DNA from: Hetaerina americana
Lineage: Eukaryota; Arthropoda; Insecta; Odonata; Calopterygidae
DNA: 64,000 bases
Direction: 5' to 3'
Assembly (NCBI GenBank): GCA_022747635.1
Contig: JAKTNV010000009.1
Location: forward strand, 70,082,407 to 70,146,406
A model generated the notes under the pieces. That model ran no database searches. It had not been told where the DNA came from and saw nothing but the letters and a program-made list of their open reading frames with translations. The position numbers and the translations under genes are program-made. Below, one piece after another: positions 31,972 through 43,340 of the stretch (the stretch's first letter is position 1; each line of letters begins with the position of its first letter).

Positions 31972-32428
31972 TTAATCGTCAGTATCGATGCCATCCTCTT
32001 CGAAGAAGCCCCCATTTATACTTTTCCAGCGCTTTTTTTTAATCCTCCATTTACTTCTTGAACTCGATTTGTAGTATAGATTTTAGCTCTCCAAGCGATA
32101 TATTTTTAATCTCATATATGCTGGTAAAGCGACGGCCCTTGAAGGTTCTCTTTACTTTTTGGAATAGAATAAAGTCACACGGGGCCAATATCTGACAAGT
32201 ATGGAGGCTGGGACATTATTGCCAAAGTACTGTTTTTGGCCAAAAATTCACAGACAAGCCGTGATTAGTATCAGCAGGTGCATTATAGTGGCAGTGCAAA
32301 AGCCGTGAATTGTTTCGCCACAAATACAGGTGTTATTTTCGTATTGCTTCACGCAAACGGCGTTCAACACGTTAGCAGTACTCTTAATTGATCGCTTGAC
32401 CTTGTGGCAAGAACTCATGGTGGTTGTG
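31972..32428 (-). pseudogene. Mariner transposase C-terminal half, decayed (M5)
   Basis: The minus strand reads HNHHEFLPQGQAIN, stop, EYC, then LWRNNSRLLHCHYNAPAD, ILAPCDFILFQKVKRTFKG and SILQIEFKK. A one-base shift then gives KKRWKSINGGFFEEDG, with the final stop at 31972. The order matches the second half of a mariner transposase. The second catalytic Asp (HHDNAP) is replaced by Tyr (CHYNAP), YSPDLAP has become TCQILAP, and the third Asp (APCDF) remains. About five internal stops; the N-terminal half and both TIRs were not found. Old inactive copy of a lineage different from M1. Confidence 0.85.
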
Positions 32429-32599
32429 CGAATTAGCACAAAATCGACGTTAATTTTTGAACACTCTTCATCTCTCTATAGATAACTCGATATTGTCCAT
32501 CTTTCGGAATACAAGAGTAGACTGGGCGTATAGGAGTTTCATCCGAAGTGTATGTACTGAAGAAAAATGAAATTAATGACGGTACGCTAGCTGAAGATG
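32429..32599. other. No recognised feature
   Basis: Junction between mariner M5 and a LINE piece. Slightly more decayed mariner sequence may extend to about 32460. Confidence 0.35.
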
Positions 32600-32968
32600 T
32601 AAAACATTATCATAAAGCCAGTATTTTAAAGTGAATCGTATGGATCCGAAACCTGGTCTTTGTGACCAGAGAATGATAGTAGAGTAGTAGCATATGAGAT
32701 GTGGGTATGGATAATAATGGAGGAAATCTGCTCGATAGAATAGTAAAAATGATGGCAAAGTTTTAATTTTAGCGGGAGTAGACAGGTATATGCTGTGTTA
32801 AATCTAAAGAGGATAGGAAACGTTATGTGGGGAGATATATTAGGAAGTCTAAGTGGAGTTAGGAAGAAAAGAATAGAAGGCAGGATGTTAGCTAAGCGAG
32901 CTAGAGGAAGAAAAGCTATAGAGTTTACAAAAGATGAAATCTCTAAGCATGAAATAAGGTGGGAATAA
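32600..32968 (+). mobile_element. RTE-like LINE C-terminal fragment
   Basis: The plus strand reads SESYGSETWSL, stop, PENDSRVVAYEMWVWIIMEEI, then RIGNVMWGDILGSLSGV and IEGRMLAKRARGRKAIEF, tracking the YGSETW, FEMWxWRRMxxI, IGHxL and EGRxxGKRxRGR blocks in order. Two or three stops. Confidence 0.7.
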
Positions 32969-33189
32969 TTAACTAAAGAAAGAAATATTGAATTTCAACA
33001 AAAAAGTACATCCACGTTTAACGACTTGTTTAATATTTTTTATAATCAACTCAAAACCTTCCTTTATTTGGCAGATACAAAGGTGTATGCTTGTATACAA
33101 AGGTGATGACGATCTGACATTTATATGCATAACGAAACTTGGATATTTTCTCACTTTCTTAAGCGAACTCACACGATTTGAGTCTTAAG
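32969..33189. other. No recognised feature
   Basis: AT-rich. The two opposite-strand 66-67 aa frames here are mutually exclusive and unassigned. Confidence 0.4.
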
Positions 33190-33232
33190 TAGATGAACGA
33201 TACAAATAATACTTATTTGTATCGTTCATCTA
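33190..33232. repeat. Perfect 20-bp hairpin, 3-nt loop
   Basis: 33190-33209 is exactly complementary to 33213-33232. Not part of any repeat I recognise. Confidence 0.9.
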
Positions 33233-33887
33233 GTTTCAAGCTAGGCAGCTTTTTTTTATAATTTCTTCGGATCTCAAACCATTTTTCTAAGATGAGTGGC
33301 AAATACCGGGTTCTAACTGGCGAGAAGTAACAACGCCTGCAATTTCCATCGCTCTATTTTCCAGCTAAACATTTCACCAATTTTTAAGGCATCTCTCTAT
33401 ATAGTACTACTTTTATTTGTGCGTGCTGATCATCTTCTGCCATACACCTATTTCGTCATCGTTTCCATTATCAAGCATTATCAATTTCTAATGAAAAAGT
33501 TCCGTTCAAAGGAAAGTACTTTATATTTCTATATATTCCATCCGAACTTAGTCCTGTCTTAGTTAATCTCAGGAAAATAAGTTAAATGGGAAATGCTCAG
33601 CCTCGCTAAAGGTTGAATTGAGAATTGAAAGGTTCAGTCGACGAATGTAGAAACCTCAGCCAGTTAAACAAGGCAGCTGCCGTTTAATACGGGTTGCTTA
33701 TCTGCTAACCAAATTATCTACGGTTGTAACCTCCTAAGGGAAAATTTTTATCCAAATCCATATCCATGTAACTTCAAATTGTGCTTTCCTCCTATTCTAA
33801 GGAAGTTTCCACAAAAATGTTCTTATCTGTACCATAATCAGTTTAATTTGACCCGTGTCCAATTCGTTCAGTTCGTATCAGTTAAAG
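33233..33887. other. No recognised feature
   Basis: AT-rich DNA. Confidence 0.4.
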
Positions 33888-33950
33888 TTGTCACCCTGCC
33901 ACGCACCTTTTTGGTGGACTGCGGGGTATTTATGTCGATATTGATATCAG
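33888..33950 (+). mobile_element. LINE-C 3' end, short
   Basis: CACCCTGCCACGCACC, five T, GGTGGACTGCGGGGTA followed by an ATGTCGATATTGATA tail. This is the same terminal hairpin as at 7634-7666 with two base changes, one of which keeps pairing as G-U. Confidence 0.6.
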
Positions 33951-33956
33951 TTAGTT

Positions 33957-34137
33957 GTTCGATCCCTACTTGAGGTGCTTTGTGGAGGGCACTTCGAGCG
34001 AGTAAGCTGTGGACCCCTAGGCGCCTTATGTTAAGAGTAGAATAATGGCGACGCCGGGTTTCTCTCCACCCTTCATCCTTTCCTGACCATCCCCTATGGC
34101 GCAAATGACCTCAGCTGTCGGTTGCCTCCCCTAAATA
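33957..34137 (+). repeat. SINE-A copy, 5'-truncated
   Basis: TTCGATCCCTACTTGAGGTG onward matches the inverse of 25962-26165, including GCTGTGGACCCCT, GACGCCGGGTTT and CTGTCGGTTGCCTCCCCT. The tRNA-like head is missing. It starts directly after a LINE-C 3' end, which may reflect partnership or coincidence. Confidence 0.75.
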
Positions 34138-35594
34138 CGACTACTGATATCAATTGACGAGTATTAAGCTGTAGTTTCCATATATTGGCAGAATTTATAG
34201 TTGTCGATTATATTTCCTTTCGTATACTCCATTCAAATGGAGGATGTTACATCTTACCTGTTTCAATTATTATCTACCATGGTTTTCTCCATTTTTTTCT
34301 GTAATTGTAAGTATCGTGGGACAAGGAACCTGTTGTACTTTTCAACAAATCATGGAAAAATACAGGGTAATCTAAAGCAAAAAATTCTTAGAACTCAGTT
34401 GCACCATCTAATTGCGTCGTGATTATTTACGACCATTAAGTCATTCCTATTTATTTTACCGTTTACTCTTTCCTTTCACGTTTTAATAGTATCCCTTCCT
34501 CAACTACCTCGTGATTTTTCTCCATAAGTATCAGTCATGTAGCTCACTCATTCCTCCTCAAGTTAAATTTTGAACTGGACTTGGTCTATTACATACGACG
34601 CTATAGTAACTTTATATTGCAGTTCATAAAATGCTCCGCAATATGATAGTTTTCGTCTAACTCTTCCTGAGAATTCGAAATGGTGCCAGGATGGCGAACT
34701 CGACGTCGGGCGGGAATAAATGGTAAATTTGAACTATTTAAAAAAAATATTAAATATGAATTTCTATTTGATAAATAAAACGCGTTTCATTTTTCTGGTG
34801 CTTGATAGTGAAGGATGTGTGAAACGTTATTTAGCAATAATACAAAGTGTCATTTTTAAGAAAAATTAAAAAAATTTCAAAATAGTTCAAAAGCTATTTA
34901 CACGTCTTAGTTAGAGTACAGGCCTTAATTAGAGCCTTGATTTGGGGCTCTGAGTCAATTAAATGAAGAATGACAAGCGGAATCAGGATTTGATTCGCGA
35001 TTTCGCTAATCGCGATCACGCTCCTATTTTCTACAAAACAAAATGGTTAAAACACTGCATGATTCAGTAAAGGCCTTCATTTAAAAATATAAGAATATTG
35101 GGTTTCAAATGAACTACATTGTCATTGATTTAGAGACAAAACCGGAGGGCTCAAGGGCAAATCATTCGCTGAATACAATTACCTAAATTCCATTTTAATA
35201 ATTAGTATTTTTAGTTGAACGCGTCGATTGTAGTTGGCAATTATGTCCTGAATTTTCTCCGCCAAGTTTAGTAAAGATTGAATAAAGTTATCCACTTAAG
35301 AGATTAATCGGTCAAAGACCATTGTGAAAATAATATTTTGGCAAAAATAAATTGCTGCCTTTATTTTATCTTCCATCAAGTGGATATTTCAATAAATTAA
35401 ACCAGAAATTGTCAATTGTATTTTCGACACTGATTCGGCAGAAATGTATCAATAGTCCATGAATACATTAATAATTCTAATCACCATTTCTTATACAACA
35501 TGGAAAAATTGAAAAGTCAATGCTACCTTTTCTGACTTATACCTGCTGCTTGTCTGCCTTATGCCTCCTATGCGTACTTATAGAGGACATTAAA
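34138..35594. other. No recognised feature
   Basis: AT-rich DNA. The 73-aa frame at 34201-34422 is unassigned. Confidence 0.4.
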
Positions 35595-35642
35595 AGAAGT
35601 ATCCGTAGGTTTGCACTCTAGTGCAAACCTACGGATACTTCT
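35595..35642. repeat. Perfect 23-bp hairpin, 2-nt loop
   Basis: 35595-35617 is exactly complementary to 35620-35642, separated only by CT. It is the longest perfect palindrome I found in the window outside microsatellites and the mariner ends. Confidence 0.95.
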
Positions 35643-37689
35643 GTCGTCTACTCTTTTAAAATCCGTGTTTCATTTTTGTGCTGTGTTTAATTTTGTTTGC
35701 GATTACAGCTTGAAATTCAACTCACTCATTATCAAGCGATCCTTTATTGCGCAAGACTTAACAGCTCTTGAAAATGCATTGAAGCTGGTTGCAATTTTTC
35801 ATGTTCTCTCTTTTCGATAACTCATAGTTTGTTTAAAATTCTATTGTTGGTTGTATTTTAACCGTAGTTTTTTCGAATGTTTTGATTTCCTCGTATTGTG
35901 CCGCATGGTGGCGTCGAGTTATCTAGTTGTCTGCATCGCTATCACTATGATATCGCATCCTAAGAAGCTGGAATAGTGAATCTGCTGAAGTAAAGAAGTG
36001 TTTATTTTTTTAAGTATTTTTCTTTTCCAGCAGAAGACATCATCTTATTCTGCTTAGACGACATGTTGAAGTTAAAATCCGAAAATAAGGAATGTAGCCT
36101 ATATAATTTCCTCTCCGGAGGGCATTTGATTACTGACTTATGTTTTGATTATCATGACACAAATGTTGAGAGTGTAAGTCAAGTTATTGTGAATAACTTT
36201 GGAATGATTTGTTTTACGATGGCACATTTAGTATTATATAGACTCAAGTGGAATGAGTCTGTCCTTAGATTTAATTCTTGTTTTAAACTTTGATGGATAT
36301 GTTCTCTGTTAACGTGGCCTTTTTCATTTCTAATCTATTAGTTTCCTAATTTTTATGGCTTTAATAATTATATTCACATGACACGGTATTCCTTTTTTCT
36401 CCATTATCATTAATATTAAATTACTCTTTACTCAATTGGAAAAATTTTCACAGTCAGGAATTAATATATGGTTTCTTCATTGAATTCCTAGTGCTGCTAA
36501 ATTATCCTTCGGAAAGTGAAAATATTATTTACGTAGGAACAAACGTTTTTAGACGAGTTTTTTCTTTATGTATTATTATTATTATTTCCATTATTGCCCC
36601 GAGTCTTTTATTGATAATTGCAGCATAATGTTGTATACATAATTGATTACGCTTCTATAGTTCTCACGAATGTAGGTGTACCATTTTATTATAAAAGACA
36701 TGATATATGTAGCTATCTACTTCTCGGTAATAATCTTTTGCTTCTAGTATATATCGATATAATTCAGAAAGCATGTCTCAAAAATGTTAGTTACATTTTC
36801 ATAATCGCGGAAGTTTTAGAATACAGGATGCTACGAGCGCGAATAAAGCGGTTAAGAGGGGTAATATCAGATTATTTGAAATTAGATTGTCTGCACTGCA
36901 GAAGCCATTTCCGTTCTTCATAGTATGTAAGGCTTTCAATGTTATAACTGAAATATGATAATTATTTTTGACACTTCTATGAATGTTGAACTAGTACTTG
37001 AGAAATTATTGGGATGTGAGGTTTCCCAATCCGTATGGAACTTCAGGTCTGATTAGGAGCCGTTAGGAAACTCAGCATTAACGAGTGAATGAATGCTAAA
37101 GGCCAACCGAAAGTAGAGAGGTGTCAGAAGCTGTAAAGGTAGCTAACTTAATTGATGCCTTTGAAACGTATGCCTCTTGTTGGTCTGTCCATGATATTTT
37201 GCCTCAGCTATAGAGAGAGAATGAAATGGCTAGGTGCCAGCCAGGCCTTATTTTATTTCCTTACTTTGAAAACCACATCGGGAGAAGAAAATATACTTCA
37301 TTATCTAGAGATAAACCGTAACCAGAACTATTTTGCGTTCATATTCATGGTACAGTTTATCGTTTGAGCATTAATGAAGGAAGGAGAACTGATTCCTATA
37401 AATGTCTGCTAATCCTGCGTAAAATATGCAGTCCAGCTGTCGTGCAATTCTATCATGTCTGTATTAGTGGATTGATAACTGGCTAAGAGAGTGGTGTAGA
37501 AGCTTATATTCAACTTTGATGTCCTTGGAAGAGTGGAAAATAGACACAGAAAGCCATATACTAATGTGTGAAAAATTATAGTAATGTTTCTGTGTGGCTA
37601 AAAAGGCGGTAAAATTCAGTTGTACTTGGACTGATATTAGCCCATGTATTTGAATGATACTTTTGGTAACTATCAACAATATAATTAGA
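35643..37689. other. No recognised feature
   Basis: AT-rich DNA. The largest frame (36618-36923, 101 aa) is hydrophobic in its first half with a basic tail and has no recognised domain. Confidence 0.35.
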
Positions 37690-37890
37690 GTAATTTTTCA
37701 GTGGACACGATTTTTCTAGATTTAAAAACACTAAAGACAAAGTACCTCACAATGCTACTCACAAAGCTAGAAGCCCACAGTATAGATAAAAATATCCTCG
37801 GCTGGATTTAAGACTTTTTGAATGGTCGCGCACAATGAGTAGTTGTAGATAGTTTGAGCTCTAATTCAGTAGAAGTCACTTCAAGGCATG
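37690..37890 (+). mobile_element. CR1/Jockey-like LINE reverse transcriptase fragment
   Basis: The plus strand reads DTIFLDLKTLKTKYLTMLLTK, LEAHSIDKNILGWI, stop, DFLNGRAQ, stop, VVVDSLSSNSVEVTSR. This is the palm segment usually seen as FLDFSKAFDxVPHxxLLxKL...ILxWIxxFLxxRxQxVxV. The AFD catalytic motif has decayed to TLK. Only about 65 codons remain. Confidence 0.8.
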
Positions 37891-37989
37891 TTTAAAGAAA
37901 TGGTTCGTTGACATTCGTCACTAAACCTTTAACTTAGCCATGCTCTTCGTTTCTTTATGACTATCAGCATTTTTACAAGCACATTATCT
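37891..37989. other. No recognised feature
   Basis: Short spacer between two LINE pieces on opposite strands. Confidence 0.3.
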
Positions 37990-38165
37990 GTTTGAGGTAT
38001 TTCATTCTCGGTCCACTTCTGTAGTTCTCTCTGTCATTTCTTCCTTTTAACATTGTTTTCTGAAATCATTATGCCGAAGTGTGTCTAATAGCCTAGTCCC
38101 TTCTTTCAGTTTAGCAAACGTGTTTCTTCTCCTATCTTTTACAGTTCTGATTTATAGAGGTCATT
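37990..38165 (-). mobile_element. RTE-like LINE C-terminal fragment
   Basis: The minus strand reads RRRNTFAKLKEGTRLLDTL, then RHNDF and, after a frameshift, MLKGRND and GPRMKY. It corresponds to the LxTLRHNDFLxxxLEGRxxGxRxRGRPRMKY block. Confidence 0.5.
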
Positions 38166-38569
38166 GGCTCGTTTAATCGTCTTCATTTTTCTGTGATTCG
38201 AGAACCACTACTGTCGTACTTCATTTTTCTGCCTGGCCTGGTATCAAAGTTTTATGCATTATAATTCACATAGAGGAAAAGGCTCGCGGGCGTGAACACG
38301 AAGAGTAATATTAGCTCAAATGTAAAATATTAGAAAGGAATAGCAAGCACAAAATTCCATCTCGGCCACCTTCATCGTTCTACAGATGATCTGGGCATTT
38401 ACTTATAATTAACAAGTTATGGTGTAACTGAGTGAGCGCTGATGAATGCACCTAGGATCGTGGAAATTTCCGAATAAAAATATGATAATTTCTGTAATTA
38501 TTTCAATGCCCTTATGGAAATTTGAAGGCTTAAATTTATCAACAATGTCAGAGTGTAATGTAAATCATT
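38166..38569. other. No recognised feature
   Basis: AT-rich DNA. Confidence 0.4.
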
Positions 38570-38643
38570 CGCCTTGCCCGGTATTCGAACCCGGATGCCT
38601 CGATGTCGGCCGAGTGCTTTAGCCAGTCAAGCTATCGAGGTTT
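38570..38643 (-). repeat. tRNA-derived SINE head
   Basis: The minus strand shows A-box-like TAGCTTGACTGG (38623-38634) and B-box-like GGTTCGAATAC (38581-38591) at tRNA spacing, with a plausible T-arm and CTCG...CGAG pairing. The two acceptor ends do not pair, so it is tRNA-like rather than a tRNA gene. It differs from the SINE-A head. The recurrent module lies immediately upstream on the same strand. Confidence 0.6.
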
Positions 38644-38664
38644 CCTCTTCAACTGTGATTTTTT

Positions 38665-38720
38665 TAGCGTATGACTCCGTTCAAATTTGCTGTTGCGGCA
38701 TCTCCCGCAGTTTCTGGGAA
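38665..38720 (-). repeat. Recurrent ~58-bp module, copy 4
   Basis: TAGCGTATGACTCCGTTCAA through TTGCGGCATCTCCCGCAGTT and TCTGGGAA on the plus strand. The second half is identical over 22 bases to the inverse of 26290-26326. Confidence 0.7.
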
Positions 38721-38772
38721 TTTTACTCCTTGAATTCCCTCACGTTCGTGAAATCTTCCGCCATCATATTTA

Positions 38773-39682
38773 TGAGGGCAATATGAAAAGTTTCCGACCT
38801 AACAAATACAAGGGACATTTTTTTCTTCAAATTTATCTATTTTTTTTAAATATAGTCTCCTTTCAGGTAGATACTCGTTTTACAGCTATGCTCGAACTTT
38901 TTTAACCCTTCAAAATAGTAGCTTGCGTCTTTCTTCGCAAAAACAGCCATTTACGTATGCGATTACCTTCTCCTCCTATCAAAATCTCTGTTCTGCAAGC
39001 AAAACTTTAAGATTAAGAGACTGGAAAAAGTCGCTGGGAGCCAGATCTGGTCAATAGGGTGAAAGGTCAACCAAATTGAAGTACAATCCGTGCTGTTTAG
39101 CCATGGCGACCGTCAATGTACGAGCAGGTGTGTTTTCCTGGTGGAAAAGAGCTTCTTCTTCAAATAGGTCATGTTTTGTGATTTCTGCAGTCAGTTTGTC
39201 AACCAAAATTGTATAATGCCCTGTCGCTTTTGTTTTACCATTTTGAAGATAATAGATGAACACGATTCCGTCGTCCAATATTATTTGGTGAAATTTTATT
39301 ATATAATTGGAGGTTGTCGCTATGTTTTGACCGACCCGAACGCTCATCAGCTGTTACGGCCACGTTTAAACTCGGTTGACCAAAATTTCACTGTCAAAAA
39401 CGATTCTGCAGATATCCCGTGCACAGCGTTCAACTCGGCTTTGATTTTCGACGACTTTCAAAAGCAAACATTTTAATGACTGCTCGATACTCTATTTTTT
39501 CCATATTCACAAAAACCCTCACAGCGACTCAGTCAAACGATCGTCATACTACAATAGAGCGCCATAAATGGCTGAAATTTTGGTGAGTGCCTTTCAACAT
39601 ACACCAAAGCACATTCACCAACTTTTGTCCAAGAGTACTACCATGTTCATGTTGAGGTCTAAAATTTTTCAGACAACCTTGG
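38773..39682 (-). mobile_element. Decayed, internally deleted mariner (M4)
   Basis: The left end TGAGGGCAATATGAAAAGTT follows a TA (38771-38772) and resembles common mariner termini. A diverged inverted partner lies near 39655-39682 (GGTCTAAAATTTTTCAGAC...), so the right limit is approximate. About 910 bp, some 400 bp shorter than a complete element. Transposase described separately. Confidence 0.65.
38846..39504 (-). pseudogene. Mariner transposase with internal deletion (M4)
   Basis: Starts MEKIEYRAVIK (ATG at 39504). A frameshift leads to KIKAELNAVHGISAESFLTV and KFWSTEFKRGRNS, the helix-turn-helix region. After a gap, ILDDGIVFIYYLQNGKT and EEALFHQENTPARTLTVAMA lead to LSPY, stop, PDLAPSDFF, and in another frame KTSIYLKGDYI ends at 38846. 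The segment bearing the first catalytic Asp is missing; the second is Glu (FHQEN for FHQDN); the third (APSD) is kept. About 220 codons against the usual ~345. Clearly dead and of a lineage distinct from M1. Confidence 0.85.
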
Positions 39683-39889
39683 TGCATCCATCCATGCATA
39701 TGCAAGTGAAAAAATGTATAAAATATATATTTTCAATGAACATCTCTATATTCTACGCAAACTAGACATTGTTACGATTAAAAAATTTAAAACATGTTTA
39801 ATTTTAAAATTTAAAATGTTCATCTTTTAACATACTGGTAAATTTTGACGTGAAACGCGTCCATAATATTCACCAATAGGATGTCTTTG
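39683..39889. other. No recognised feature
   Basis: AT-rich flank of mariner M4. Confidence 0.35.
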
Positions 39890-40900
39890 CCCCTTGTTTA
39901 GAGAGCTCTGATGTAGATGTCCGCCAGGTTTTCGCAAAGAGCGGGTCACGTTCAGCAGGACTCTCCGGGTACGCCCCTGGGGGCCCCCTGCTACCTCCCC
40001 ATTCCCCTCCCAACGAGCGATCACGAAGCGACGTCGGGACAACCAGATCCACCGTGGTTCCAACAAACTGTTACTATGGCTACCGGTTCTTCTCCCCCCC
40101 CTACCCACCCCGCCCCGCCCCGCCTCCTCCCCTCGCCCGCATGCTTCCCCACCGCCGGACCCTTCCCTCCCGCCCTCCCCTATCCCGCACTCCCGTCTCA
40201 GGCTGAGCAATAAAAATCACACTTTATGTCAAAATTTCCATTCCTCCCCCTCCGGCCTTCTCCCCCCCCCCGCTTCCCCTCGAGGCGAGAGCAACTCTCC
40301 AGCAAACTTCCCCGACAAGAAGATATCTCGTCTCCTTATTCTTCCTTTTAATCTCCCGTAACGTACATTTTTAGGCTTCGCCCTCCTTCCTCTCCCAAGC
40401 TCGCATTTGGGTCGGTGGGATTGTAAACTATATCCCTCTGACGTTTGAATTAAGATGCGAAGCGTTGACGCGGCTCTGGAGTGGAGAAGTGGTCGCGTCG
40501 TCGTTTAAGCAAAACGGCGTTTGCCTTTATGCCCTCCTTTTTTTTCCCTCTTTCACCCTCTCCCCCTCCCCTCCCACCCGGCCATCCCTTCCTTTTCAAC
40601 CCTCTCCTTCTTTCTCTTAAGAGCCGTCTTAGTCCATCCTTTTCCTTTCTCCCGCACCCCCGCCGCCTCCCTCCCTCGCTCATCCTCCCTCCAATGGACC
40701 GTCATTATTTATTTTCTCCGCCCCGCGCCCTTTATCATCATCATCTCCTTTCGGGGCGTCGGGAAGGGCGCTTTTTTCAAAAAGTATCCCTTCCCCGTCT
40801 CGCCTCCGAATTTAAAAAAAAGTAACTGCGGCATTGGTTAATAAGTGGGTGGGTGCTACACTGGTTGGGGAGGGGGAGGGGCGGGTTGGAGTCGGCGAGT
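39890..40900. other. Large GC- and pyrimidine-rich island
   Basis: Two C-rich tracts (about 40090-40340 and 40540-40730, plus strand) separated by mixed CpG-bearing DNA. Proline-rich frames of 98-127 aa exist on both strands and reflect the strand bias. Its resemblance to 2101-2865 in layout (G-rich patch, then a pyrimidine tract) is noticeable, but I saw no direct sequence identity. Confidence 0.45.
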
Positions 40901-40930
40901 TGGGTCCCCCGACAGAAATGTATGGATGTA

Positions 40931-40932
<2 letters not shown>

Positions 40933-40996
<64 letters not shown>

Positions 40997-41020
40997 TGTG
41001 TGTATGTGTATGTTTGTTTG
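40933..41020. repeat. (TA)n microsatellite with TG/TATG tail
   Basis: About 61 bp of perfect TA, then GAATGTGTGTATGTGTATG and TTTGTTTG. Confidence 0.95.
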
Positions 41021-43340
41021 TATCAAGGGTTGTTATCTAGAAAAACCACGCCTTGATATCCTGGCAGTATTAATTTCTCATTACTCCTGCTGACGTGGTG
41101 CCGCTATACATGTAATGGTGCCTAGAACAATTATCCTAGGAACTTCTCGGTGCGTAGGTAACGTACGAATCCCTAACATTTATTCTGATTAGGCCTCAAA
41201 TGTTTCAGGGTTTTAAACTTAGGAAACTAAATAATGAATGTTTAGCGCCAATGCTACCTACGAAAGAAGTAATACGTGCCTGGATATGTGCTTGAGAGTT
41301 GTCTGTGTGAACATTAAAACAGTGCGAATTAGATTTCTCGATATGTTACGCCATTAAGTGTACGGATGAGGACAATAAAAGAATGAAAGGTGAGCAATTT
41401 TCGGCAGAAAAGTACTTGTTAGTCCGTGAATCATCAGTATGATATTTGCATATTTTGGTTAGACCAAATTATAACCAAAGTAGAATTTTATCCAAGACGT
41501 TAAAATTGGAATGGCCTAAAAGTACTCCTCACCACACATTCTTGCTAGGCAGCAAAACTAGGGTATGCTTTGTATCTCGAATAAATGTGGTGGGTGTTAA
41601 GTACTTAACGAGTGCTCGTGTTAACAAAACAGAAAGCGGATGGGGTATGTGTGGACTATTAAAGAATATAGATAAAATACGCTATTCGTTTAAATAGGGA
41701 ATCGTAACAAATTAATTTCCATTGTTTTATTCAGGCGTAGTGGATGGATAAATAACGAATGACCAAATTTTATGAGAGAATAGGAAATGGATTGAGAGGA
41801 AGGGGTGGACTGCGAATGTCGCGGGTGAATTTGATCGGAATGGAGATTCATAAAACAAGGCTTCAAGAAAACTTATGTAACAGAAGGCTATGCAAACAAA
41901 CACGCGACGAATATGACGGGGACGAAAGACATATCAGACGATCGGGGTGTTGCAGAAGAAATTAGTCAGGGTAAGTTTCCTGGAGTAACTCTAACGCATT
42001 ATTTTTTGCTTCGGCTTTCCCGCAATGGAATGACTTGAAGAACATACATTTATGTACGCGAAATGGGCAACGTTCGGCGTCTTCATTTCCCCCCCCCCCC
42101 CGCCCCCAGAGTCACTTAACTCACCTCCCTTTCCTCGCGAATGATTCCCCGGAGCGCTTCCAGATCAGATGGGGGTATTTTTAACGTCCATTAACAGCAG
42201 ATGAAGTTCCAGAATAAGTCTTTTTTCATCCATTTGTATCCCAGCAAAATTTCATTTTGATCCACTAATGTGTACACTGTAAGAATTCACCGTGCATGCA
42301 GATTTGCGTCGTAAGAGGAAATAATGCTCTCCCGCAGAGTTCTCACGGACGCAGCAATAATCACAAAAGGGAAGGATTTTTTATTCCATCGTCGATCAAC
42401 GTTCTTAACGCACGGTTACTTACAACTTCATCTGACACTCGCTTATGTGCTCAAGCGGGTTCTTCCCTGCGTCGTTTATCCGAGGAGCATCCAGTTTCTC
42501 CCTCCCTCATATCTCTGAGAGCCTTTGGAGCAGGTGCTAATAATTTACAAAATGAATATTTAATCGACTACTCAAAGTAAAAAGCACTCACCATTTTTAT
42601 TAATCGTTTAGAAAGTATTGTGCTATTGACAGAATCAGGAATAAGAATTGTTGAAAGGTATTAGAGATAGATTGATATTAGTGATCATTAAAGGAAAAAA
42701 TAGTTTGAATAAGGTAGGGTAAATATACACATATGCTTTTTAATCCGGGTTTTGCAAAATCATTCAATTTACTAAACTTCTAATTATGTTCTACCTACAT
42801 TGTGTTTTTCTTTCAATAGTGTTTCGATTATTTAATCTAAAAAGTACCACAGATGCTAGAAATATCGACTACATGAAATTGATTCACAGTTTATTACATT
42901 AAATCAAATGGGATATAGTTACTGTTAAATTACATATGTATAATAAAAATGTCTGAATAGATACGAAACATATAAGAAATTCCAATTTCAGTGCCTGGTT
43001 CTTATGTGATTTCAAAGAATACCAAATGCCTGAATTTATTTTATGCGACTCATATACTATATTTATGCTCAATATTGTCCAAATACATATGAAATATATC
43101 ATTTGCAAGAGGTACATGTTCAAATTCAGTAAAAACTAGAAATAAATATCTAAATGAAATTTAAGTTGACATTTCTCTTGAGAAAACACATAAAAATAAA
43201 TGGATTTTAACAATTTAAAAATTCTACATTCATTATTCGTTCAATCCTGTCGTATTGAATCATCCATTTGTATGGAATCCATGTAATTTTCAGAATGAAA
43301 TCGCTTTTATTAGAATACTTTAAAAAATTTAAAGAACAAA
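41021..43340. other. No recognised feature
   Basis: AT-rich DNA with a C-run at about 42091-42107. Frames at 41446-41697 (83 aa) and 42296-42580 (94 aa) have no motif. 41759-41965 has LINE-like basic composition but cannot be assigned. Confidence 0.4.

Noticed and set aside
36618..36923. 101-aa hydrophobic frame as a membrane protein
   Set aside because: AT-rich DNA gives hydrophobic products by codon bias; no supporting context.
38570..38643. A functional tRNA gene
   Set aside because: A and B boxes and a T-arm are visible, but the two acceptor ends do not pair.
40845..41093. Frames with long Ile/Tyr repeats
   Set aside because: Translation of the (TA)n microsatellite; the same applies at 56518-56788 and 60046-60347.
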